Below are positions 7,938 through 14,934 of a stretch of 33,650 nt of DNA, piece by piece. Position 1 is the stretch's first letter, and each line of letters begins with the position of its first letter. This DNA is from DASPTR01 sp041481365. GTDB taxonomy: Archaea; Thermoproteota; Bathyarchaeia; Bathyarchaeales; Bathycorpusculaceae. The notes under the pieces are model-generated. The model ran no database searches, was not told the origin of the DNA, and saw nothing but the letters and a program-made list of their open reading frames with translations. The stretch covers positions 1 to 33,650 of the forward strand of contig JBGPBS010000007.1 of NCBI GenBank assembly GCA_041481365.1. Reading direction: 5' to 3'. The translations under genes were made by a program, and so were the position numbers.

Positions 7938-8843
7938 TTGAAAGTTGAAGCAGAATGTGCAGCGTGCATAATTAGCCGCGGCGCAGCCGAAGTTAAGGAA
8001 GCCACGTCAAACCCTGCTTTGCGCTTCAGGGCAATGAGTGAACTCCTGCGATTGATGCATAAAGAGTTCAGACCCACACGTGTTCCTGCAGACATAGGTA
8101 CAAAGAGAGACAGGATAATAAGGAGAGTCACTGGCAACGATGACCCGTACAGAAGAAAGAAGAAGATAAGCAATGAAAAGGCCTTGACGCTTCTGGCCTA
8201 CGCAAGAAGATTCGTTGAGGAAGGATATGCGCAACAAGACCGATTCAAAAGGGCGTGTTTGTGCGCAATTGTCGGTAACGTAATGGAGTTCGACATACCA
8301 GGGCACAAATTCGTTTTCGGAAACCTGAGGAAAAACCTTCGAGACGCGGGGAAAGAGCTGGTTGTGGATGATACTAACAGCATTTATGAATTGGCAAAGA
8401 AGGCACACACTGTTCTATATTTGGCGGATAACGCTGGGGAAATAGTCCTTGACACTCTGCTTGTTGAACGATTGAAGGAGATAGGCTTAGCGGTGACCGT
8501 GGCCGTCAAGAGCAGCGCGGTGATCAATGACGCCACTTTGGAGGATGCAGAAGCTTCTGGGATGACTAAAGTTGCCGATAACGTGATAACTACCGGAACA
8601 GACGCTGTAGGTTTCGCTGCGAATGAGGTTTCTTCCGAGTTTCTCAAAGTCTACAATTCTGTTGACTTGATCCTTGCTAAGGGCATGGGCTACGCGGAAA
8701 CACTGACGGAATACAAGTTGAAAAAGCCTCATGCCCTACTGTTCAGGACAAAATGCGACCCGGTCGCAAACTACTTTGGCGTACCGAAAGAAAGGAATGT
8801 TGCAAAGCTGATACACTCATGTACACTCCAACCGCAAACCTGA
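7938..8843 (+). CDS. DUF89 metal-dependent damage-control phosphatase
   Basis: A 301-residue member of the DUF89/ARMT1-like family, archaeal subgroup with an N-terminal CAAC pair (C7, C10). The signature YLADNAGEIVLD (Asp164-Asn165) and the downstream KSSAVINDAT and GMGYAETL blocks give the metal and phosphate site. Family members hydrolyse abnormal or surplus phosphometabolites, including sugar phosphates. Lying between triosephosphate isomerase and glycogen debranching enzyme, it plausibly cleans up side products of sugar-phosphate metabolism. The start is TTG 7938, with GGTGAG 11 nt before it. The 3' end overlaps the next gene by 25 bp. Confidence 0.88.
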   Translation: MKVEAECAACIISRGAAEVKEATSNPALRFRAMSELLRLMHKEFRPTRVPADIGTKRDRIIRRVTGNDDPYRRKKKISNEKALTLLAYARRFVEEGYAQQDRFKRACLCAIVGNVMEFDIPGHKFVFGNLRKNLRDAGKELVVDDTNSIYELAKKAHTVLYLADNAGEIVLDTLLVERLKEIGLAVTVAVKSSAVINDATLEDAEASGMTKVADNVITTGTDAVGFAANEVSSEFLKVYNSVDLILAKGMGYAETLTEYKLKKPHALLFRTKCDPVANYFGVPKERNVAKLIHSCTLQPQT

Positions 8844-10900
8844 ACTCCGAGATGCTTTCCAGCTTTGAAGGTGCAGTCCAGAAAGAATGGATACTAGCTA
8901 ACGGGTTAGGTGGATACGCGTCTTCCACGATTTTGGGCATAAACACAAGAAAATACCACGGACTGCTTGTTGCTGCGTTCCATCCGCCAAGAGATAGAAG
9001 AGTCTGCTTGGAAAAATTGGATGAGGAAGTCATCATTGGAAGTGACGCTTACCAGCTTGGCGCCAACGAGTTTCAAGAGAGGATATTTCCCTTAGGGTAC
9101 ACTTTTCTCAGACAGGTCAGGATTTCACTTTTTCCAAAATCCGTGTACACCCTGCATGACGTTGAAATCGAAAAAACGGTTTTTATGCCTTATGGAAAGA
9201 ATGCCTCAATAGTGCTTTACAAGGTTCTGAACAGAAGTAGCTTCGACATCATAATTCGAGTATTTCCACTGATAAACTGCCGACATTTCCACTCAACAAC
9301 TGACAGGGAGAAGCTCGCGGCGGAACCTCGTCAGAAATACGGAAGCAAAGAGACATGTGTCACCTTCAGTTCCCCAGCGTCCACGCTGATAATTGGAACA
9401 ATAGGAGGAAAATACTCTGCCAACGAAAAATGGGTTGAGAAGCTATATTATCGTGAAGAAGCAAAGCGCGGCGAAAGCTGTCTAGATGATTGCTATCAAA
9501 GTGGATTTTTTGAGTATGAAGTGAAAGCGAACAGGACCGAAAGTCTCGCTATAACCGCGGTCGCAGATGAGCACACAGATGCCGCTCAAAGAATTTTCTC
9601 TGAGACGCCGATGACGCTTTTCGACATAAGAGCACTCTTCGATAAGGAGAAAGGACGCCGTGAAAACCTGCTGGCAAGATTCTACAAGGTAAACCAGAAC
9701 ATTCAGGCAACTGATTGGCTGAGCTTCATGACTCTGGCTGCAGACGCATTAGTGGTTTCAGGGACAGACTCAGAGCACAGGTCCGTGATAGCCGGATACC
9801 ACTGGTTTGAAGATTGGGGAAGAGACGTATTTGTTTCGTTGCCTGGATTAACCCTCGCCACGGGAAGATTTGAAGATGCAAAGAGAATCCTGTTAACCTT
9901 TCAGAAATACCTCAAGGACGGCCTAATTCCTAACTTCGTTCTAGACAGAGGCGGACAGGTGGGTTACAACACTGCTGATGCAACGCTGTGGTACGTGAAT
10001 TCAGCATTACAATACCTGAAGTACACGGGCGATTTCGGGTTTATTCAAACCCACTTGTCAGAGACGCTGCACGCAATAGTTGAAAGCCTCGTCGAAGGGG
10101 CAGTTCCCGACATGCATGTTGACGCTGATGGCTTGCTTTGGCACGGGCCACAATCAACGTGGATGGATGCGGTCGTAGATGGTCAACCGGTTACTCCTAG
10201 GGCTGGAAAAGCCGTTGAGGTTCAAGCTCTGTGGTATAACACTTTGAGGATCCTTGAGTTGATTTCAAAGAAGTTTGAAGAGCATAGCGCAGCAGAAAAA
10301 TATGCGGGGATGGCAGAAAAAGCGCGGATGAGTTTTTCTGAGAAATTTTGGAATTACGAAAAGAACTGCCTCTTTGACGTGGTCAACGAAAACTATTCAG
10401 ACGGGTCTTTCCGGCCTAATCAGATTATCGCGGTGGCCCTGGATTTCACAATGCTTGACAATGCTAGGAATGAGAAAATCGTCGACTCAGTATATCATGA
10501 GCTCTGGACACCCTTCGGTTTAAGATCGCTCGCCAAAAATGATCCAAGATACGTTGGGATCTACTCTGGTGATAGGAGGAACCGAGACATGGCCTACCAC
10601 AATGGAACCGTCTGGCCATGGCTTCTAGGTCCATTCACAACTGCCTTTCTGAAAGTGAAAGGCTTTGGTAGTCTCAAGCGTGACTACGCGTTGAGAACTC
10701 TTCTCGAACCGTTTCTCACCAATCACGTTGCGAACATGCAACCCGGAACCGCGAGTGAGATTTTCGACGGTGATTCACCGCATACGCCCAGAGGATGCAT
10801 ATTGCAGGCCTGGAGCGTTGCAGAACCAATGAGAGCTTACTTGGAAGATGCGATGTACGTCAGGCCAAAATTCGAAAAATCCGTGCTTGCCTTAAGGTGA
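8819..10900 (+). CDS. glycogen debranching enzyme (amylo-alpha-1,6-glucosidase, GH133-like)
   Basis: About 693 residues. The N-terminal domain opens with EWILANGLGGYASSTILG and NTRKYHGLLVA, typical of the GDE_N domain. A C-terminal (alpha/alpha)6 barrel carries YHWFEDWGRDVFVSLPGL (about residues 325-342), WYVNSALQYL, and NGTVWPWLLGPF. It hydrolyses alpha-1,6 branch glucose from glycogen-like polymers in the cytoplasm; no signal peptide is seen. The frame is open from 8753, but ATG 8819 just precedes the family N-terminus. It overlaps the DUF89 gene by 25 bp and, convergently, galT by 9 bp. Confidence 0.93.
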   Translation: MYTPTANLNSEMLSSFEGAVQKEWILANGLGGYASSTILGINTRKYHGLLVAAFHPPRDRRVCLEKLDEEVIIGSDAYQLGANEFQERIFPLGYTFLRQVRISLFPKSVYTLHDVEIEKTVFMPYGKNASIVLYKVLNRSSFDIIIRVFPLINCRHFHSTTDREKLAAEPRQKYGSKETCVTFSSPASTLIIGTIGGKYSANEKWVEKLYYREEAKRGESCLDDCYQSGFFEYEVKANRTESLAITAVADEHTDAAQRIFSETPMTLFDIRALFDKEKGRRENLLARFYKVNQNIQATDWLSFMTLAADALVVSGTDSEHRSVIAGYHWFEDWGRDVFVSLPGLTLATGRFEDAKRILLTFQKYLKDGLIPNFVLDRGGQVGYNTADATLWYVNSALQYLKYTGDFGFIQTHLSETLHAIVESLVEGAVPDMHVDADGLLWHGPQSTWMDAVVDGQPVTPRAGKAVEVQALWYNTLRILELISKKFEEHSAAEKYAGMAEKARMSFSEKFWNYEKNCLFDVVNENYSDGSFRPNQIIAVALDFTMLDNARNEKIVDSVYHELWTPFGLRSLAKNDPRYVGIYSGDRRNRDMAYHNGTVWPWLLGPFTTAFLKVKGFGSLKRDYALRTLLEPFLTNHVANMQPGTASEIFDGDSPHTPRGCILQAWSVAEPMRAYLEDAMYVRPKFEKSVLALR

Positions 10901-11944
10901 TATTGTTTTTCTAAGGCTTTCCGCAGCCGCTTCTGGGGTAACCGTGTTTATGTACATGCCTGTGCTCAATTCAAAGCCTGCCCAAATCGCAAGTTTCGGA
11001 TAGACCTCCAAATGCCAATGATAGAATTTGCTTGCAGTTTTGTCCAAGGCCAGATGGAAACCATAATTGTAAGGGGGATCATTAACCAACGTCTTCAGTG
11101 CCCCAAGACAAGTTTTCATCGTTTCAGCGAGCGTTCTCACTTCGTCCTGAGAAAGATCCAGCGGTGTGGCTTCGTGCCGCTTCGGAATTATCCAGAATTC
11201 CAGGGGATGAACGCTCGCGTATGGAGCGAAAACGGTGAATCTGGAATTTTCAACGATGAGTCTTGGTCCTTCGCTTTCTTTCTTGCTTATGTTGCAAAAG
11301 ATGCAGTTCTCGTTCTTGGTCCAGAATTCTTTGCTTGCCTTCATTTCTTCCTTTACGGTTGTTGGAATCATGGGTGCTGCAATGATCTGGCTATGTGCGT
11401 GGGAGAGTGAGGCCCCTGCTTCTAGGCCGTGGTTTCGGAAGATTGAAACGTATCGGACATGTGGTTTGGCTGATAGTTCGCGGAGTCTATCGATGTAGGC
11501 GTTGACGACAAGTGTCAGTTGTGAGATTCGGGCATTTGCCGGATGCTCGGTATGGGTCTGCGATTCAACCACAACCTCATGATGGCCCACGGCCATGGCT
11601 AGATATTTGCTCTTTAAGATGTCCTTTTGAGCAAGCCCCGTGCCGGGTGGCGTAAAAGCGGGATAAAGGTTTGGAATGCAGCGAACCAGCCAGTTTCTAT
11701 GTCTCTCATCACGATTCTCCGTGGCTTTTCTGAGGCCTTTACCAGACTTAAGATAGACTAGAACTGCTGGCGGCGTCATGTGCTCGTTGCCAGCGCACAT
11801 TGGGCAAACGCCAATCTTAGCCTGCTCTCTTTCTTTTTTCAAGTCAGTCGGGCGCCGGCTGCGCTCAGTGGCAATTACGACCCAGCGGTCTAGCAGATAA
11901 TCTTTACGAACTTCGTTGAACGGCACGGCCTGTGCTCCTAGCAT
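10892..11944 (-). CDS. galT: galactose-1-phosphate uridylyltransferase
   Basis: A HIT-superfamily enzyme of about 350 residues that exchanges UMP between UDP-glucose and galactose-1-P. The active-site histidine motif reads SLSHAHSQIIA. Zinc ligands are offered by CPMC and CIFC pairs, and a second HIT-like half contains YHWHLEVYPK. The N-terminus RKDYLLDRWVVIATERSRRP matches archaeal GalT. ATG 11944 is used; GTG 11926 is an alternative, because GGAG lies 8 nt before it and the family often starts there. It converges on the debranching enzyme, so the pair may serve glycogen and galactose entry into the same hexose-phosphate pool. Confidence 0.93.
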   Translation of the reverse strand: MLGAQAVPFNEVRKDYLLDRWVVIATERSRRPTDLKKEREQAKIGVCPMCAGNEHMTPPAVLVYLKSGKGLRKATENRDERHRNWLVRCIPNLYPAFTPPGTGLAQKDILKSKYLAMAVGHHEVVVESQTHTEHPANARISQLTLVVNAYIDRLRELSAKPHVRYVSIFRNHGLEAGASLSHAHSQIIAAPMIPTTVKEEMKASKEFWTKNENCIFCNISKKESEGPRLIVENSRFTVFAPYASVHPLEFWIIPKRHEATPLDLSQDEVRTLAETMKTCLGALKTLVNDPPYNYGFHLALDKTASKFYHWHLEVYPKLAIWAGFELSTGMYINTVTPEAAAESLRKTISP

Positions 11945-12053
11945 CAATGGAGTAGGTCACAATGGCATTTAGCGTTTTCCAGAAGCTTTCCAAAGTCGAG
12001 AAGTCGTACGTGTCTAGTTGTTATGCTAGTGATTCTTGAATGAAATGAGAAGG

Positions 12054-12370
12054 GCGGTGGGCCACAGAGGTTCGACGTTCAGAATTCGCCGAACTCTCAA
12101 AGCCCTACACTCGTATCCGCATCCCCTTGAGCGCTGAACGTCCAGACTTAGGTTGCTCCCTCCCGGGCCTGGCCGGGTTCGCCTGGTAAACACTGAAGAC
12201 AACTTCCCTACGGAAGCCGCTCAATGATCGCCAGCCCCAAAGGACGGATAGTCAATGCTTCGGAAATAGAGGCCTCGACGACCTTAAACGTCTCACCCTC
12301 AGCTTTCAGCCCGTCCTATAGAGGGTTTACGGTACAGGGGACCCCTACCCCCCCGCCTAAGACCCACCGC
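12054..12370 (-). ncRNA. archaeal SRP RNA (7S RNA)
   Basis: The minus strand from 12370 to 12054 is about 317 nt, the normal archaeal 7S size. The ends pair: GCGGTGGG (12370-12363) with CCCACCGC (12061-12054), forming the terminal helix. The S-domain hallmark, helix 8 with a purine tetraloop, is seen as GGCCAGGCCCGGGAGGGAGC (within 12151-12174). It scaffolds SRP19 and SRP54 for membrane targeting. A TATA box lies at the right distance upstream. The boundaries come from pairing and are accurate to a few bases. Confidence 0.93.
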
Positions 12371-12395
12371 TAAAGACCCTGAAACTCATTCAAAA

Positions 12396-12403
12396 CTATA
12401 AAA
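12396..12403 (-). promoter_or_regulatory. TATA box of the SRP RNA gene
   Basis: The minus strand reads AAAGTTTTATAGTTTTG around this site. Its centre lies about 27-29 bp before the SRP RNA 5' end inferred independently from helix pairing, which supports both calls. No ORF intervenes. Confidence 0.75.
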
Positions 12404-12660
12404 CTTTACCTGTGTGTGTTTGGGATAAAATTTTGCCCCTCCTCCTCCAATCCTGCCTGAACGGGCTCAGGATCAGAGGGGTCAGGTCCTGTCAAATCTA
12501 ATCGGGGGGGCTATGCCGCGCGCGCGAACCGTATGCTGGGTCAAGTATTGTGTCTACATCCCTTTTAACGGTCAGCCTAGCCAGCAACTCGCACGCAGTG
12601 TTTGAAGTGCAGTATGCTGCAATTCTTTTTCTAATCCGTCTCGGAATAAGATTATGATAG
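12404..12660. other. gene-free stretch with degraded sequence
   Basis: No intact gene is seen between the SRP RNA promoter and the transposase remnant. The left part is a C/T-rich run and the right part (from about 12520) contains alternating CG tracts and short plus-strand peptides in different frames, such as NSHAVFEV and NPSRNKIMID. These may be the decayed upstream part of the transposase. I found no terminal inverted repeats. Confidence 0.4.
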
Positions 12661-12958
12661 ATCTTTCCAAGAATAGCGCGCGCGAAAGGCGTCAAAGGCG
12701 TCATTAGAATCGACAGGAAATTCAAGAGTCACGGACCTCAAGAGTTCAGAAGAGCTTACAGGAAACGAGTGGCCGTGGAACGAGTCTTCAGCCGCCTCAA
12801 GAACCTTGCAGCCTTAACCAAGCACAACATGAGAGGACTGGCCAAGATCACATACCACGCCTCAACTCTCCCTGCTGGCCATGCTACTCACAGCCCAAGC
12901 AGCAGCAACCACACACAAACCAAGCAAAGCAAGAAGCATAAGGTACTTCGCGAACTAA
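12661..12958 (+). pseudogene. transposase C-terminal remnant (DDE, IS4/IS5-like), frameshifted
   Basis: The C-terminal end of a DDE transposase survives. It reads VIRIDRKFKSHGPQEFRRAY, then KRVAVERVFSRLKNLAAL with the family's Arg-x-x-Val-Glu-Arg-x-Phe-Ser-x-Leu-Lys signature (Glu is the third catalytic acid), then RGLAKITYHA. A TAG at 12658-12660 closes the frame upstream. After ITYHA the reading frame must shift near 12857-12862 to continue as a typical hydrophobic tail, LSLLAMLLTAQAAATTHKPS, ending at TAA 12958. The catalytic Asp residues are missing. This is an inactive scar; the exact IS family is uncertain. Confidence 0.75.
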
Positions 12959-13242
12959 TTTAGGAACACGCATGCGCGCTAGCTTTCCTTTGCTGTTCGC
13001 GGAAATAAGATCACATGTCTCCAGATGACGACTTAAGTGCGTAAAGGATTAAGCCGATACGCTTATAAGTGTGTATGTACATAGCGTACTATAAGGATAA
13101 GCAAAAGGATGGATGCCCAATGATAACGGAAACAAGAGCAGTACTTGGCATATGGCAATTTGCTTATTGGAAGAACATCTGACACGTGTGAATCGTGCCT
13201 TTTCATAAATTGAAGCTATACAAAAACAGGTTGGTAATTGAA
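12959..13242. other. intergenic stretch with promoter-like elements
   Basis: There is no firm gene here. It contains a perfect palindrome TATGTACATA (13074-13083) and two TATA-like elements, GCTTATAAG (about 13059-13067) and ACTATAAGG (13088-13096). The second lies 25-30 bp before ATG 13120, which opens a 20-residue peptide (MITETRAVLGIWQFAYWKNI) ending at 13182. The peptide resembles the beginning of a membrane-protein gene cut short. It may be a relic or a micro-ORF. Confidence 0.35.
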
Positions 13243-13386
13243 ATGGGGCGAATTTGCGTGGAGCTCCCAGATGAACTGGAAAAGAAGCTCAGATTCAAGA
13301 CCATCGAGAGATTTGGCGGGAGAAAGGGTGACCTATCCAAAGCTGTTGAAGAAGCTGTGAGCACATGGGTGGCAAAAGAAACATAG
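13243..13386 (+). CDS. ribbon-helix-helix (CopG/Arc-like) DNA-binding protein
   Basis: A protein of about 47 residues. It reads as a beta strand (RICVELPDEL), helix 1 (EKKLRFKTIERFG) and, after a Gly-Arg-Lys-Gly turn, helix 2 (DLSKAVEEAVSTWVAKE), the standard RHH fold of antitoxins and small repressors. The frame is open upstream to 13195, but ATG 13243 starts right at the strand and lies about 22 bp after CTATACAAA (13217-13225), suggesting a leaderless mRNA. No toxin gene follows, so it is an orphan antitoxin or free repressor beside a transposase scar. Confidence 0.75.
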   Translation: MGRICVELPDELEKKLRFKTIERFGGRKGDLSKAVEEAVSTWVAKET

Positions 13387-13411
13387 ATTCACGAACAAAG
13401 CATACGCCATC

Positions 13412-13728
13412 ATGACTAGCCCCTCAACAGAAGCTCCACGCTTCGAGTTTGTCTTCACCCCCACCGACAAGCAACTTTCTGAGGAGAAGGACTGTTTCAG
13501 CGAAAGACTCTTTTTCGGCTTTCTTTCGCTTCAGGTTCGGCACAGCTGATCAGTCAGCTACAATCCGGGGTCCTTTACGACGTCATGTTGACACTTACCG
13601 GCATTGTCGCATCTTGGCTAGTGAGGACATGGGATGAAAAGCTGATTCGACCTGGCACCGAATGGACCTATCAGAGGCCTTCCGCAATCACGGCGGCAAG
13701 CGTAATCTACATGATATCGGAATATTGA
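13412..13728 (+). pseudogene. possible frameshifted gene upstream of the membrane protein
   Basis: Two plus-strand pieces in different frames look coding. Piece one starts at ATG 13412 (45 aa, with FEFVFTPTDKQLSEEKD) and stops at 13549. Piece two is open from about 13481 to the TGA at 13728, with a hydrophobic segment VMLTLTGIVASWLVRTW. A one-base slip near 13540 would join them, and a second slip near 13725 would join piece two to the four-helix membrane ORF beginning at 13662. The family is not recognised. The region could be a broken single gene or two unrelated short ORFs. Confidence 0.3.
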
Positions 13729-14222
13729 CGCTTTGCACCCCGCCGATTGTTTTCTTGCATGCCTATTCCTTCCAAGGCCTTCTTGACGTGGCATTCCTAG
13801 CCGGCATAATCGTTTTGGCAGTCACAGGTGGCACAATCCAGTTAATGATCGGACGCGGCATTTACGAAGGACGAAGATGGAGATGGATGGCTGCATTTGC
13901 CATTTCACTGATAAGTCTAGCCGCAGATGCTACTCTGCCGGCTATTCTTGCGTCTATCCCCGGAACTCAAGGATTGATCTTCTTAGGCTTAACAGCAGGA
14001 ACGATAATATCACTTGTCCTAAGCTTACTAGTGGCAAGCCTTCTTCTCAGTCTGGATTCCAGAATCTACTGCAGAATGGTCAACCCGCGAAAAGCTGAAG
14101 GGGAGAACGCGACCCTAACACGCTGCCGAATACGAACGACAAACCACAGTTTGGCGCGCGATAGTCTTCACGAGTTTTCACCAACTTGGATCAATAGAAA
14201 GTGGACAACAACATTTATGTAA
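13662..14222 (+). CDS. hypothetical multi-pass membrane protein
   Basis: A 186-residue ORF with four hydrophobic segments: about 20-40 (GILTLCTPPIVFLHAYSF), 42-65 (AFLAGIIVLAVTGGTIQLMI), 72-98 (WMAAFAISLISLAADATLPA) and 105-131 (GLIFLGLTAGTIISLVLSLL). A Gly-Arg-Arg-Trp-Arg-Trp loop lies between the second and third, a pattern seen in small archaeal four-helix membrane proteins of unknown function. The polar first 18 residues and the last 45 look less coding-like, so the true start may differ or the gene may be part of the disrupted locus upstream. Confidence 0.5.
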   Translation: MDLSEAFRNHGGKRNLHDIGILTLCTPPIVFLHAYSFQGLLDVAFLAGIIVLAVTGGTIQLMIGRGIYEGRRWRWMAAFAISLISLAADATLPAILASIPGTQGLIFLGLTAGTIISLVLSLLVASLLLSLDSRIYCRMVNPRKAEGENATLTRCRIRTTNHSLARDSLHEFSPTWINRKWTTTFM

Positions 14223-14224
14223 AT
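14213..14224 (+). promoter_or_regulatory. TATA-like element of the 18-residue repeat protein
   Basis: ATTTATGTAAAT is centred about 22 bp before ATG 14240, the same spacing seen for other leaderless genes in the window. This supports 14240 rather than the upstream GTG 14201 as the start. Confidence 0.45.
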
Positions 14225-14239
14225 CGTTCTGCAAGAAAG

Positions 14240-14596
14240 ATGGTCACCGTAATATGGGCTATCCGAAAAGGTGATGAGTTGAGCCAAGACAAGAAATGGG
14301 CTGAAAAACTAGGCCTTCAATGTGGTCTCAGTCCAGCTTTTCTGAAACATGTGCTCGAAGAACTGAACGAAAGTTGCCACGGCGACGCAACAACTTCAAA
14401 GGAAATCATAGAAGAGCTGACGTTGAGCTGTCATCTGGACGAAGAAGAGCTCAGAAGATTCGTTGGCGAAGTCTCAAAGAACTGCCCTTTCGAAGCTAAG
14501 AAGATCAAAGAGGAAGTCCTAAAGGCTGAGGGGGACAAGAATAAACTTTGGGAAGGAGCGCGTTGGTGGGCACAATATCGTGGAGGCGCACGGTAG
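14240..14596 (+). CDS. small helical protein of 18-residue Cys-led repeats
   Basis: A 118-residue protein of no recognised family. Cysteines fall at exact 18-residue intervals (C28, C46, C64, C82), and each opens a similar unit: Cys, a helix-capping Ser/Asp/Glu at unit position 4, Lys/Arg at 9, hydrophobics near 11-12, and Glu-Glu-Leu-like at 13-15. A fifth unit before C28 (from residue 10) keeps the Lys and Glu-Lys-Leu positions but has Lys in place of Cys. Two 18-mers would make one helical hairpin. Aligned Cys could bind metal or form disulfides. After the repeats come LWEGARWWAQYRGGAR and a TAG stop, beyond which the frame stays coding-like. Confidence 0.7.
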   Translation: MVTVIWAIRKGDELSQDKKWAEKLGLQCGLSPAFLKHVLEELNESCHGDATTSKEIIEELTLSCHLDEEELRRFVGEVSKNCPFEAKKIKEEVLKAEGDKNKLWEGARWWAQYRGGAR

Positions 14597-14758
14597 CTTA
14601 ACGAGTTTGTCAAGAAACCAGATTCGCCTAAACGCGCTTCGAACTCGTAGTCTTTTGAAGATCTCATTGAGAAAACAGCTAATGCACCTCATGAAGAAGA
14701 AGCACCTGAAACGATTAAATCAAGAGGCACTGCTGTTCCCCGCTTTGAAGCTTATTGA
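14597..14758 (+). pseudogene. in-frame continuation beyond two TAG codons
   Basis: Directly after the TAG (14594-14596) of the repeat protein, the same frame stays open for 17 codons to a second TAG (14648-14650), then 35 codons to TGA at 14756-14758. The last part is acidic (SFEDLIEKTANAPHEEEAPE), and about two thirds of its codons begin with a purine, while the alternative frame is basic and much less so. It may be a decayed C-terminus or readthrough. Several solid genes here end in TAG (for example tpiA and both ends of 1656-1659), so general TAG recoding is unlikely. Confidence 0.35.
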
Positions 14759-14934
14759 ATTACTCTGCGTTGCACGCACTTTGTTGTAGGCGCCCAGCAA
14801 TTTGACCATCTGCATTCTTCAGTCGCAGAAAAGCATATGTCGATTCAGCTTATACAAGCTAAGTGAAAGGTCAAATTAATCTTCAATAAGATAAAATTCG
14901 CACCTGATCTTGTGATACGGTCGGAGAGATCTTG
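14759..14934. other. upstream region of the first phosphofructokinase
   Basis: Non-coding as far as I can see. It contains an AT-rich promoter-like element ATAAGATAAAA (about 14886-14895), which would start transcription near 14915, and the Shine-Dalgarno GGAGAGA (14923-14929) before ATG 14935. Confidence 0.45.

Noticed and set aside
12498..12725. 75-codon minus-strand ORF
   Set aside because: It is the antisense of the transposase remnant and has no domain features.
14594..14650. Genome-wide pyrrolysine coding by TAG
   Set aside because: TAG ends several confident genes in the window, and no pyl genes are present here.
14580..14789. 69-codon plus-strand ORF
   Set aside because: It is a +1-frame shadow; purine-first codons favour the frame continuing from the repeat protein.
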